Source: an uncultured Pelagibacteraceae bacterium | GTDB lineage: Bacteria; Pseudomonadota; Alphaproteobacteria; Pelagibacterales; Pelagibacteraceae | DNA: 64,000 nucleotides | NCBI GenBank assembly: GCA_902594255.1 | Contig: CACJLN010000006.1 | Span: 17,786 to 81,785, forward strand | Reading direction: 5' to 3' | Shown: positions 9,811 to 17,409 of the stretch, one piece after another | How the letters are laid out: the number at the start of each line of letters is the position of its first letter | How positions within the stretch are numbered: the first letter of the stretch is position 1 | The notes under the pieces: model-generated | What the model was told of the DNA's origin: nothing | What the model saw: only the letters and a program-made list of their open reading frames with translations | Database searches by the model: none | Made by a program: the position numbers and the translations under genes

Positions 9811-10578
9811 TTATGACTTGATGTTGTAACCTTTTTTCAAAAGTATTGTTACGACCATCACACAAATCACCAAAAACGAAATCATTGTCCCAATACTAAT
9901 CCAAATATTAAAGTCTGACACTCCATAAAATGAAAATCTTAATCCATTAATCAAATAAACTACAGGATTAAAGTATGTAACCATTTGCCAGAATTCTGGT
10001 AACATATCTAACGAATATAAACTTCCACCTAAAAAGACCATCGGTGTAATAACCAAAGAGGGTATGATAGACATTTGTTCAAAATTTGTGCTCATCAAAC
10101 CAATTAAAAATCCAAATAATGCAAAAGTAAATGAAACTAGAACTAACAAAAAAATCATTAATAATGGATGCTTAACTTCAACATCAACAAAAAACATCGA
10201 TGTTATAAATATCATTACACCTACAATTAATGTTTTAGTTGCTCCAGCTCCCACGAAAGCCAAAACTACTTCAAAGGTAGAGATAGGTGCAGCTAAAATT
10301 TCATAAATTGTTCCATTAAATTTAGGAAAAAAAATTCCAAAAGATGTATTACTGATTGATTGTGTTAGTAAAGTTAACATTAATAAACCAGGAACAATAT
10401 ATGATCCATAACTTATACCATCGATTTTTTGAACATATCCTCCAATTACTGAACCAAAAACAATAAAATATAATGATGTAGATAAAACAGGTGATAATAG
10501 TGATTGAGTTAAGGTTCTTCTAAACCGATCCATTTCATGTAAATAAATAGCTTTCAACGCTTGAAAATTAAATTTCAT
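9811..10578 (-). CDS. ABC-2 type transporter permease (YadH-like)
   Basis: Membrane subunit of an ABC-2 exporter. The 255 residues contain about six predicted membrane helices, and the N-terminus has the family segment [34 protein letters not shown] and [13 protein letters not shown] are typical of the YadH/NodJ group. It overlaps the ATPase gene by 11 bases, so the two form one transporter. The substrate is not deducible from sequence. Confidence 0.87.
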   Translation of the reverse strand: MKFNFQALKAIYLHEMDRFRRTLTQSLLSPVLSTSLYFIVFGSVIGGYVQKIDGISYGSYIVPGLLMLTLLTQSISNTSFGIFFPKFNGTIYEILAAPISTFEVVLAFVGAGATKTLIVGVMIFITSMFFVDVEVKHPLLMIFLLVLVSFTFALFGFLIGLMSTNFEQMSIIPSLVITPMVFLGGSLYSLDMLPEFWQMVTYFNPVVYLINGLRFSFYGVSDFNIWISIGTMISFLVICVMVVTILLKKGYNIKS

Positions 10579-11503
10579 TGTTTTCCCTAACTAATGATAC
10601 GAATATTTTTTCAAGATTACTTTGTTCAGTTTTAAGGTCTCTGAGTTTCAAGCCAGCATCTTTAATATCTTGTAATAAGTTTGTAATACCAGTTTGCTTT
10701 TCGTGAAGATTATAAGTGTAAATTAACGACATTTTGTTAACACCAAAATTTAGACTATATTTACTTAGAGAATCAGGTATTTTTATAATCTCATCTTGTA
10801 ATTCAATAGTTAAAGTTTTTTGCCCCATCTTTTTTAACAATTCTTTTTTTTCTTCAACGACGATGATTTCACCTTGATTTATAACACCAACTCTATCAGC
10901 TATAGCTTCTGCTTCCTCAATATAATGTGTAGTTAAAATAATTGTCACTCCCGTCTCTCGTAAAGACTCGACCACTTTCCACATTTCCTGTCTTAATTCT
11001 ACATCTACACCTGCTGTCGGTTCATCTAAAAATAATATTTGAGGTTCATGAGACAAAGCTTTAGCGATCAAAACTCTCCTTTTCATTCCACCTGATAACT
11101 GACGGAGTATTCGATCTTTTTTATCCCATAAACTTAACTGTTTTAAAACTTTTTCAATATGGGCAGGATCTGGTTTTTTTCCGTACAAACCTCTTGAATA
11201 AGATACATTGTTAAAAACTGTTTCAAATTGCTCTAAAGTTAATTCTTGAGGAACTAAACCAATTCTAGATCTTGTTTCTCTATAATCATCAATAATATCG
11301 AAACCCTCTACAGCGATTTCACCACTGGTAGGTTTTACAATGCCGCAAATAATATTAATCAAGGTCGTTTTGCCAGCTCCATTTGGACCTAACATTGCAA
11401 AAATTTCACCTTTTTTAATATTGAGATTAATATTTTTAAGGGCTGTTAAACCATTTTTATAAACTTTTGAGAGATTATTAATCGCAATTTGATTGTCTAG
11501 CAT
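10568..11503 (-). CDS. ABC transporter ATP-binding protein (YadG-like)
   Basis: Cytoplasmic ATPase of the exporter formed with the downstream permease. Walker A is GPNGAGKT (residues 39-46), the signature is LSGGMKRR, Walker B is ILFLDEP, and the switch histidine is in TTHYIEEAE. The 311-residue length includes a C-terminal extension of about 90 residues, usual for ABC-2 exporter ATPases (drug, polysaccharide or lipid export). First gene of the pair, with 46 bases separating it from thiV upstream. Confidence 0.9.
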   Translation of the reverse strand: MLDNQIAINNLSKVYKNGLTALKNINLNIKKGEIFAMLGPNGAGKTTLINIICGIVKPTSGEIAVEGFDIIDDYRETRSRIGLVPQELTLEQFETVFNNVSYSRGLYGKKPDPAHIEKVLKQLSLWDKKDRILRQLSGGMKRRVLIAKALSHEPQILFLDEPTAGVDVELRQEMWKVVESLRETGVTIILTTHYIEEAEAIADRVGVINQGEIIVVEEKKELLKKMGQKTLTIELQDEIIKIPDSLSKYSLNFGVNKMSLIYTYNLHEKQTGITNLLQDIKDAGLKLRDLKTEQSNLEKIFVSLVRENNEI

Positions 11504-11549
11504 TAAGCCAGATATATAACTATTAATTCACTTAATACAATCTTGTATA

Positions 11550-12989
11550 TTAAAACCTTTTAGCTTTAAGAACTAAGAATGGTAAAAAAGTTGCAATTAT
11601 AAAAGATAAAAATAACAAAGACTGTGACACAATAGGTGCAAATAATTCTTTAGAAAACATAACACCAACTAATAAACTTTTTGAAAAATCAGGAGCTGGA
11701 AACATTAAAAATCCCCCTATTAATCCAGCAAAAATTGAAACATAAGCAGTTTTTTCATTTATGTCCTTATTATAAAAACTATAAAAGACAGTTAAGACAA
11801 ATGCACAACAAAGCAAGTCAGCCAATAAAAAAAGGTATAATATATCAAATCCTTTAGATGCAATAATAAAAGATATAAGAGATAAAAATAATATTATATA
11901 TTTTGAAAAATTTAGACTTGTCTTTTTATCTAGATTAAATGTTGCATTTCCATCAACTACAATAAGGCTTGATATTGCATTTACTAAAGTATCAACGGTG
12001 GAAATAGTAAGCGCTAAACCTAGTACAATCACAAAAAAAGATAAAAATTTTGTCTGTTCTTTTAAAAGTAATGTGAAAAATCCAAGATCAGGGCGAGTAG
12101 TTGGGTCTAATGAAAAGGCGACCATTCCTGTAAAACCCATAAAAAAAACTACTGGTACGATAATAAAAAATGAAATTACTAAACTTTTTTTTAAAGTTTC
12201 AAAATTTTTTGCTGCATACACTCTCTGCCAATTACCTTGGTGAAATAAATTTGTTGCAGCAACGGCAATAAAAAAAGTCAAACCTGCTGTATAACTGGGC
12301 ACATATGACAAACTTAAAAGTTGAGGATTTTTTTCTTTTACAAAGTCTATTGAAAAGTCAGATCCTGTGAAAATGTTAATATATATTAAAGAAATCAATA
12401 ATAAAATTCCAATAACTATCATTTGAATATTGTCTGTGAAAATAGATGCTCTTAACCCCCCATATAATGTGTAGATAAGTGTAGATATTAATACAATCAA
12501 TGCGGTTACCCAAAGTTCTGTTCCAGAAATATAATTAATCAAAACTGCTACCGCAGTAACCTCTGCGCATAAAAAGATAAACATGTAAAATATTGTTAAT
12601 AACAAAATAAGTTTGAATAAACTTTTTTCAAACTTTTTTCTCATAAACTCTATTAATGAAGATCCTCGAGCAAGCTCTTTTCTAATTTTTTTTCCAAGAT
12701 ATATCAAAAATAACATTGGAAAAGCAGTTCCCAAAGAGTATCCAATAACAGCGCCTATACCTCCCCAAGTTGCTGCTGAAGCTGGTCCAAACAAAATCCA
12801 TGCTCCTAAAGCAGATGCAGTTAAACTAGTAGTTAATGAGAAAACACCTATATTTCTATTAGCTGTAAGATAGTTATTTAACCCTTGATATTTATTTGAA
12901 TTATATAGACCTAAAATTACAAATATAAGACTAATAGTTATTAATAATATTAAAGATGTGGATTGTGTTAAAAGATATGTTCTTTCCAT
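11550..12989 (-). CDS. thiV: Sodium:solute symporter, probable thiamin-precursor (HMP) transporter ThiV
   Basis: A 479-residue sodium:solute symporter with about 12-13 hydrophobic helices and segments such as ASALGAWILFGPASAATWGG and YGGLRASIFTDN. The function comes from context: a TPP riboswitch lies directly before the start and its 3' end overlaps the AAGGGAG ribosome site. SAR11 bacteria are known to need the thiamin pyrimidine HMP, and a symporter under a TPP riboswitch, thiV, has been proposed as its importer. The sequence alone cannot separate HMP from thiamin or related pyrimidines. The start is the ATG at 12987-12989. Confidence 0.85.
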   Translation of the reverse strand: MERTYLLTQSTSLILLITISLIFVILGLYNSNKYQGLNNYLTANRNIGVFSLTTSLTASALGAWILFGPASAATWGGIGAVIGYSLGTAFPMLFLIYLGKKIRKELARGSSLIEFMRKKFEKSLFKLILLLTIFYMFIFLCAEVTAVAVLINYISGTELWVTALIVLISTLIYTLYGGLRASIFTDNIQMIVIGILLLISLIYINIFTGSDFSIDFVKEKNPQLLSLSYVPSYTAGLTFFIAVAATNLFHQGNWQRVYAAKNFETLKKSLVISFFIIVPVVFFMGFTGMVAFSLDPTTRPDLGFFTLLLKEQTKFLSFFVIVLGLALTISTVDTLVNAISSLIVVDGNATFNLDKKTSLNFSKYIILFLSLISFIIASKGFDILYLFLLADLLCCAFVLTVFYSFYNKDINEKTAYVSIFAGLIGGFLMFPAPDFSKSLLVGVMFSKELFAPIVSQSLLFLSFIIATFLPFLVLKAKRF

Positions 12990-12993
12990 TATT

Positions 12994-13060
12994 CTCCCTT
13001 TCTGAATTACCGGACAGGTTCAAAGGGTTTATTCTCAGTCTATTCAGACACCCCTTAAAG
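12994..13060 (-). promoter_or_regulatory. TPP riboswitch (THI element) controlling thiV
   Basis: Read on the minus strand, the segment begins with a CUUU/P1 strand (13060-13057) and GGGGUGUC. It continues with a small GUCU/AGAC hairpin, the invariant CUGAGA (13038-13033) and the ACCCUUUGAACCUG block (13028-13015). It closes with CCGGUAAU and the matching AAAG of P1 (13001-12998). The terminal AAGGGAG is also the ribosome site, four bases from the thiV start. Ligand binding should therefore hide the ribosome site directly, giving translational repression by TPP without a separate expression platform. It starts only 6 bases after the stop codon of the upstream gene. Confidence 0.93.
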
Positions 13061-13066
13061 TTATAA

Positions 13067-13354
13067 TTATACTTTGTTATCCATTATTTCAATCATACAC
13101 TTAGTTGCATACTCTCTCCATTCTGATGAGCTTTTACCTTTAAGACTATCTAAGTGATCTCGGTTATTTTTTATATCATTTTTATGCTTGATTTTATCTT
13201 CCTCATCTAAATTTGACTCCATTTTTGTCAAATTAGTTTCCATGGCTTTTATCCAATTATTCCCTAATTCTACACACTTTTTGTCATCTTTTTCATCACA
13301 GATCTGTTTAAAAAAATTAAAGATAACTTCATCAGTTTTTACAGGATTTTTCAT
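13067..13354 (-). CDS. Small charged protein of unknown function (95 aa)
   Basis: I do not recognise this family. The protein is soluble and highly charged (Lys, Asp, Glu), with three cysteines (ICDEKDDKKC near the N-terminus, TKCMIEIMD near the C-terminus) and no signal peptide. It looks mostly helical. It lies just upstream of the TPP riboswitch and thiV on the same strand, with 6 bases between its stop and the riboswitch, so the two may share a transcript. Next upstream is a small membrane protein gene, 10 bases away. A link to thiamin metabolism is possible but rests on position only. Confidence 0.7.
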   Translation of the reverse strand: MKNPVKTDEVIFNFFKQICDEKDDKKCVELGNNWIKAMETNLTKMESNLDEEDKIKHKNDIKNNRDHLDSLKGKSSSEWREYATKCMIEIMDNKV

Positions 13355-13364
13355 TTAAGAAATA

Positions 13365-13544
13365 TTATTTATTAAAACAATTATTAACTAAAATTGCCAT
13401 TAAAATCCAAATTACAAAAACTTCACCGTTTGTGAAGGAATAATCTGCTCCAGCAAAACCAGCAACAATATTTATAGCATAAATAATTATTGTAGAAATT
13501 ACTAAGCTAAAAATTAAATTAATTAATCCAGTTACATATTTCAT
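13365..13544 (-). CDS. Small two-helix membrane protein (59 aa)
   Basis: Short open frame starting at ATG 13542-13544 (MKYVTGLINLIF) and ending at TAA 13365-13367. It has two hydrophobic stretches, about residues 6-31 and 42-54, separated by a short polar loop (GADYSFTNGE), and ends in a polar NNCFNK tail. It is encoded 10 bases upstream of the 95-residue protein gene, so the two probably form an operon leading to the riboswitch and thiV. No family is recognised. Membrane-like composition and tight spacing are the support. Confidence 0.6.
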   Translation of the reverse strand: MKYVTGLINLIFSLVISTIIIYAINIVAGFAGADYSFTNGEVFVIWILMAILVNNCFNK

Positions 13545-13638
13545 ATTTAAAGATTATCTATATTTCTGTCTAAAGCAAATTTAAAATTTCTATTTATAAG
13601 TGATTATTTTTTAAGATGCGCGAATATTATAAAAATAC

Positions 13639-13699
13639 CAGGTTGTATTCAAACATTTTATTTTAATTTTAATTAAATATATTCCTTGAATACAACCTG
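13639..13699. repeat. 14-bp perfect inverted repeat with 33-base spacer
   Basis: CAGGTTGTATTCAA at 13639-13652 is the exact reverse complement of TTGAATACAACCTG at 13686-13699. The 33-base spacer is almost pure A/T. On the minus strand the second arm is followed by a GTATTTTTATA tract, so the repeat could be a long-loop terminator. On the plus strand it precedes the AAGGAGG ribosome site at 13721. A related GGTTATTCAA occurs at 13726-13735, giving a third element able to pair with the right arm. Confidence 0.8.
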
Positions 13700-13735
13700 C
13701 TTAAAACTTAGTTTTTTACTAAGGAGGTTATTCAA

Positions 13736-13837
13736 ATGAATCAAAAGCCACCTGACACTTAGCTGGGTAGCTACATATCAAAAAAACAATATAAGAAAAA
13801 AATCCATTTGGATTTAAAAGCCAAAAAGGCGATATAG
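13736..13837 (+). other. Short ORF with perfect ribosome site, interrupted by an in-frame TAG
   Basis: AAGGAGG (13721-13727) stands eight bases before ATG 13736. The frame reads MNQKPPDT, then TAG (13760-13762), and continues without another stop for 24 more codons (LGSYISKKQYKKK then IHLDLKAKKAI) to TAG at 13835-13837. The downstream part is very basic. The TAG lies in the TAGCT/AGCTA hairpin. A second ribosome-like GAGGAG (13837-13842) precedes a GTG at 13851 that opens a frame running into the cytochrome gene on the opposite strand. It may be an eight-codon leader peptide, a decayed small gene, or chance. Confidence 0.35.
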
Positions 13838-13889
13838 AGGAGCTCTTTTGGTGAAAGATCTAAAAGAGCGAACCTCTGACAAAAAAGAT

Positions 13890-14357
13890 TTAATGTGGTG
13901 CTCTAAACTTGCTATGACAAGCCTTACAATTCGCCCACATAAATTTACCTAAAGTACTTCTAACATCATCCGAAGTTTCAATTATTTTCGTAAGTTGTAT
14001 CATATCATTTGAAGATTTAGTCATCAGAGCATTGAACTCGTCTTTATTTTCCCAAATAATTGGGAGAGCCTCTGTTTTAAATCCTTCTTTAGTATTTTCA
14101 GGAAAATATTCAATTAGTGTTTTGTAATTTTCGCTCATCTCAATCATTAAAGTTTTCGCTTTTTCAAATTCATCTTTACTTGCTAAGGCTTGCACCCTTT
14201 TTGCAGTACTATAATTTTTACTAAAAAGCGCTTTTCTTCCCTTAATTATCTCCTCAACTGAAAGATCAAGTTCAGATTTTACTGGAAGTGACAAAATAAC
14301 AAAAAATGAAATAAAGAAAATATACTTTAATATAATAATATTATATTTTAATAACAT
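13890..14357 (-). CDS. Cytochrome c' / c556-type class II c-type cytochrome
   Basis: Periplasmic electron carrier. An N-terminal hydrophobic signal (about residues 10-28, ending near LPVKS) precedes a four-helix-bundle domain. The haem site CKACH is at residues 144-148, near the C-terminus as in class II cytochromes c. The 155-residue length is normal. Its start codon directly abuts the start of the divergent cytochrome b561 gene (CAT|ATG at 14355-14360), so the two probably form a membrane/periplasm electron-transfer pair under shared control. No alternative ATG, GTG or TTG was seen in the first dozen codons. Confidence 0.88.
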   Translation of the reverse strand: MLLKYNIIILKYIFFISFFVILSLPVKSELDLSVEEIIKGRKALFSKNYSTAKRVQALASKDEFEKAKTLMIEMSENYKTLIEYFPENTKEGFKTEALPIIWENKDEFNALMTKSSNDMIQLTKIIETSDDVRSTLGKFMWANCKACHSKFRAPH

Positions 14358-14885
14358 ATGAGACTAACAAATAGCTTAACAGAATACGGCTTCATTTCCA
14401 AAGTTTTTCATTGGTTAAGTGCCGCAGTCTTGATAATTCAAATTCCCCTAGGTTTCTATTTAGTTGATATGGATTTTGGTGATAAGAGGTTAACTGTTGA
14501 AAGTATCCATGTAACTCTTGGTTTAAGTATATTTTATCTAATTTTATTTAGACTTTTATACAAAACATTAAATCCAACACCTCGACTACAAAATAGTCTT
14601 TTTCCTGGACAAAAGATTATTGCAAAACTAAATCACATTTTTTTATATGTTTCAATTTTAGTAATAACTATATCTGGTGCTTTGAAAAAATTATTCAATG
14701 GAGAAGAGCTTGATATGTTTTTTTTTAATCTTGAAATTCAAGATAATTTTGAGTTAGCAGAAATCTTTTATGAAATTCATATTATCGGAAATTATACATT
14801 AATAGCCCTTATATCATTACATATTTTTGCAGTTATAATTCATAAAATTTTATTTAAAGAAAATTTACTAAAAAGAATTTTATAA
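14358..14885 (+). CDS. Cytochrome b561 family membrane protein
   Basis: A 175-residue, four-helix di-haem membrane cytochrome. Candidate haem-ligand histidines occur in VFHWLSA (helix 1), ESIHVTLGL (helix 2), and the last helices (YEIHIIGN, ISLHIFAVIIH). This family passes electrons between quinones and periplasmic partners. The divergent neighbour encodes a cytochrome c', a plausible partner. The start abuts that gene's start with no leader between them. The 3' end overlaps the convergent methyltransferase gene by 6 bases. Confidence 0.87.
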   Translation: MRLTNSLTEYGFISKVFHWLSAAVLIIQIPLGFYLVDMDFGDKRLTVESIHVTLGLSIFYLILFRLLYKTLNPTPRLQNSLFPGQKIIAKLNHIFLYVSILVITISGALKKLFNGEELDMFFFNLEIQDNFELAEIFYEIHIIGNYTLIALISLHIFAVIIHKILFKENLLKRIL

Positions 14886-15590
14886 AATTATACAGATTAA
14901 TTTGTCTTTAAATCTTATAATATTTTTATATTTCAACTCAATTTCTTGAACTCCAAGATCAATTTGTTCTCTCGAAAAATTTACTAAGGTAGAGATGTAT
15001 TTATTTTTGATCATTTTTAGATATTCTTTTTTATAAACTTTTACATCAAAAAAAAAATTTTTTTTAGTCCTATAGGGATATAACTTTGTAATAATCTTTA
15101 ATATTTCCTTATCTCTTTTAAGAGATTGTTCTAGTTTATGTTTCATTAATTTAAAGGTTGGGATTTCATTTTTATTTGTTTCAAGAGTAAAAATTAAAAT
15201 TTTGCCTTTCGAGTTTAATCTTTTTTTTAAAAATCTTAATAATTTTTTGATTTCAATGAATTTCATTAAATGAATTGTTTGTTTTATTAAAATCAAATCA
15301 AATTTTTGATTACTAACTGAGGAATAATCTAAAGCACTAATTTTTTTGAAATTTATTCTTTTATCTCTATCTTTATGATTAATAATATCAATACCTAGCG
15401 GTTTTATTTTAAACTTAAACTTTGAGTTTAAAGCACCTAGAATTTTGCCCCGACCACAGCCGATATCTAAAATTTTTGAGTTAGAATTTAGATTAAAATT
15501 TTTTAATAAAAAACTGTTAAATGCATTAATATATTTTTGTGAAGATAACCAAGTTTTATTATCCCAATTTCTAACATTTTTTTTTACCAT
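14880..15590 (-). CDS. Class I SAM-dependent methyltransferase
   Basis: A 236-residue protein with the Rossmann-type SAM site KILDIGCGRGKILG near residue 40, a GIDI acidic-loop segment after it, and FDLILIKQTIHLM matching motif IV. The rest is lysine-rich. The substrate is unknown; the architecture is that of small-molecule methyltransferases (Methyltransf_11/25 type). It follows the MATE exporter gene by 6 bases on the same strand, which hints at modification plus export of a metabolite, though that is inference. Confidence 0.8.
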   Translation of the reverse strand: MVKKNVRNWDNKTWLSSQKYINAFNSFLLKNFNLNSNSKILDIGCGRGKILGALNSKFKFKIKPLGIDIINHKDRDKRINFKKISALDYSSVSNQKFDLILIKQTIHLMKFIEIKKLLRFLKKRLNSKGKILIFTLETNKNEIPTFKLMKHKLEQSLKRDKEILKIITKLYPYRTKKNFFFDVKVYKKEYLKMIKNKYISTLVNFSREQIDLGVQEIELKYKNIIRFKDKLICIIL

Positions 15591-15596
15591 AGTTAT

Positions 15597-16922
15597 TTAA
15601 ATCCTAAACTTAGAGTCAAATCTTTGATAAATTTTATCTAAATAATAAAATAATGATAATCCTCTTAAAATCATAAATAAACAGAGTGAAATCCAAACTC
15701 CTGTATTGGATAAATACTTAGTTAAAGTTATTGAGATTAATAAATAACAAAACACTGAAAAAATCATCGCATTTCTCAACTCTTTTGTTTGAGAAGATCC
15801 AATAAAAATACCATCAAATTGATAACAGAACGATGCAATAAAAGGTAATAAGATTAACCAAATTACATAAGATGAACTTAAGTTTCTGATATTTTCAATA
15901 TCAGACATTAAATTAATTACATGTTCATTAATAAAAAAATAAATAATTGAAATAAACAGACCTGTTAACGAACTTAGTAAAAAAGAATTTTTAATAATTG
16001 TTTTAAAAAGTTTTAAATTTTTTTTTCCAAGAGAGAACCCAACCATTCCTTCAGTAGAAAACGCATAAGCATCTAAAATAAATGCTGATAAGAAAACTAA
16101 ATTTATTAAGATAGCATTAACTGCAACATAATCTTCTCCTATTTGAGTCCCTAAATAAGTAAACCATAAAAAGGCAAATGTTAATAAAATGGTTCTAATA
16201 AAGATATCAAAATTTATATTAAAAATATCTTTCATCTTTTTTAGATTAAATAAATTTAATACATCGATTTTAATAATAGTAAATTTACATAGATAATTAA
16301 AAGTATAAATCAAAAATATTAGAGATGTAATTAATGCAGAAAACAAAGTGCCATATGCAACTCCTTTAATATTTAAATCAAATTTTGTAACTAAAACAAC
16401 ACTTAAAAATATATTTAGAATAGAAAAAAAACCTACCACTAAGCTAGAAATTTTAGTTTTTTGTAAACCGACAAATAAGCCTGTGATAATATACAAAGTT
16501 AACTCACCAGGAGCTGAGTAAATTCTTATATTAAAATACTGAATGTAAAATTCTTTTGTTAACTCAGATAAATTAAATATTTTTAAGCTTAAATCTAGAA
16601 TAAATGTTTGAGATACAAAAATTACGGCTGATACTATCAATACAAAAAATAAATTTCTTAAAACTATATTTAAAATTTCTAGATAACTATTTTGACCAAA
16701 AGCTTGGGAAACCATACCCACAGTTCCCATTCTTAAAAAGCCAAAACTCCAAAACAACATAGAGAATAAATTTGCTGCAATCGATGTTGCTGTCAAATAA
16801 GAAAGATTTCCAAGATTTCCCATTAGAGCTGTATCAATAATAGCAACCAATGGAATTGCTAAATTTGCAAAGAAAATAGGAATAGATAATTTTAAGATGT
16901 AAGATATTGAAGATTTTTGCAT
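15597..16922 (-). CDS. MATE family efflux transporter (DinF-like)
   Basis: A 441-residue integral membrane protein with 12 predicted helices. The N-terminal segment IPIFFANLAIPLVAIIDTALMGNLG is the MATE/DinF signature region, and the mid-protein IDTALMG and DAYAFSTEGMVGFSLG segments are conserved in the DinF subfamily. It exports small organic or cationic compounds using a Na+ or H+ gradient. It is directly followed by the methyltransferase gene. The substrate is not deducible. Confidence 0.88.
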   Translation of the reverse strand: MQKSSISYILKLSIPIFFANLAIPLVAIIDTALMGNLGNLSYLTATSIAANLFSMLFWSFGFLRMGTVGMVSQAFGQNSYLEILNIVLRNLFFVLIVSAVIFVSQTFILDLSLKIFNLSELTKEFYIQYFNIRIYSAPGELTLYIITGLFVGLQKTKISSLVVGFFSILNIFLSVVLVTKFDLNIKGVAYGTLFSALITSLIFLIYTFNYLCKFTIIKIDVLNLFNLKKMKDIFNINFDIFIRTILLTFAFLWFTYLGTQIGEDYVAVNAILINLVFLSAFILDAYAFSTEGMVGFSLGKKNLKLFKTIIKNSFLLSSLTGLFISIIYFFINEHVINLMSDIENIRNLSSSYVIWLILLPFIASFCYQFDGIFIGSSQTKELRNAMIFSVFCYLLISITLTKYLSNTGVWISLCLFMILRGLSLFYYLDKIYQRFDSKFRI

Positions 16923-16949
16923 TTAATCAATTTAATTTGTATTTTTTGA

Positions 16950-17387
16950 TTAATGGCAAGCAACACCAAATTTTTTGAGTCTCCAATAATTATATGGCCA
17001 AGGTGTTAGAAATCCAACTACAAGCATTAACGGCACAACCCACCATGTTAATATTGCGCCACCTGTTAAAAGATAATCTGTTAAATTCATTGCAACTTCC
17101 ATGCTTATCATTGAAATAAAACTCATACCAAGTGCTGTTCTGAGCGCATTACTAAAACTAAAATTTTGCTTAATCAAAATTATTGTCTCAAGAATTATAC
17201 TAGTGATTAAACCATTAATAATCGCTAAAATCATTATCCCTAATACTGGAAATGGTATTTTTGTTAATTGAAAATATAAAATCGTACCAAAATCTCCAAT
17301 AGCACAACCCAGCAAACACCATGCAGTATTTTTAGCACTTTGTTTCCAAGTTTTTGAGCAACGCCAGTCAAATGTAGTGGATTCCAT
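16950..17387 (-). CDS. DUF4396-type membrane protein
   Basis: A 145-residue protein with four hydrophobic helices. The pattern resembles DUF4396: WKQSAKNTAWCLLGCAIGD at the start and WPYNYWRLKKFGVACH at the C-terminus, with conserved Cys and His that could bind metal. Function is unknown. It is separated from the MATE gene by 27 bases and diverges from the ETHE1-like gene with 22 bases between starts, so their promoters must overlap. Confidence 0.75.
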   Translation of the reverse strand: MESTTFDWRCSKTWKQSAKNTAWCLLGCAIGDFGTILYFQLTKIPFPVLGIMILAIINGLITSIILETIILIKQNFSFSNALRTALGMSFISMISMEVAMNLTDYLLTGGAILTWWVVPLMLVVGFLTPWPYNYWRLKKFGVACH

Positions 17388-17409
17388 ATTTATGTGATAT
17401 TATTAATTT

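Larger units (their letters stand above)
13545..13889. other. Hairpin-rich region without a confident gene (345 bases)
   Basis: Lies between two minus-strand genes. It contains a 14-bp perfect inverted repeat (13639-13652 / 13686-13699), a CTTAGT/ACTAAG hairpin (13707-13723) touching a strong AAGGAGG site, a TAGCT/AGCTA hairpin (13760-13773), an AAATCC/GGATTT hairpin (from 13799), and a long stem built from AGAGG/CCTCT (13836-13840 / 13873-13877) plus GCTCTTTT/AAAAGAGC (13842-13849 / 13862-13869). It may be a structured RNA or leader on the plus strand. Alternatively the hairpins may act as terminators for the cytochrome c' gene on the minus strand, where two of them are followed by T runs. 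No tRNA, tmRNA, RNase P, SRP or obvious 6S pattern was seen. Confidence 0.6.

Noticed and set aside
13639..13699. Inverted repeat as transposon ends or a CRISPR repeat
   Set aside because: The spacer is only 33 bases of A/T-rich DNA, there is no transposase and no repetition, so neither interpretation holds.
13851..13952. A 33-codon plus-strand frame starting at GTG behind GAGGAG
   Set aside because: Most of it is antisense to the end of the cytochrome c' gene; the ribosome-like site may be part of the hairpin. Recorded only as context for the structured region.
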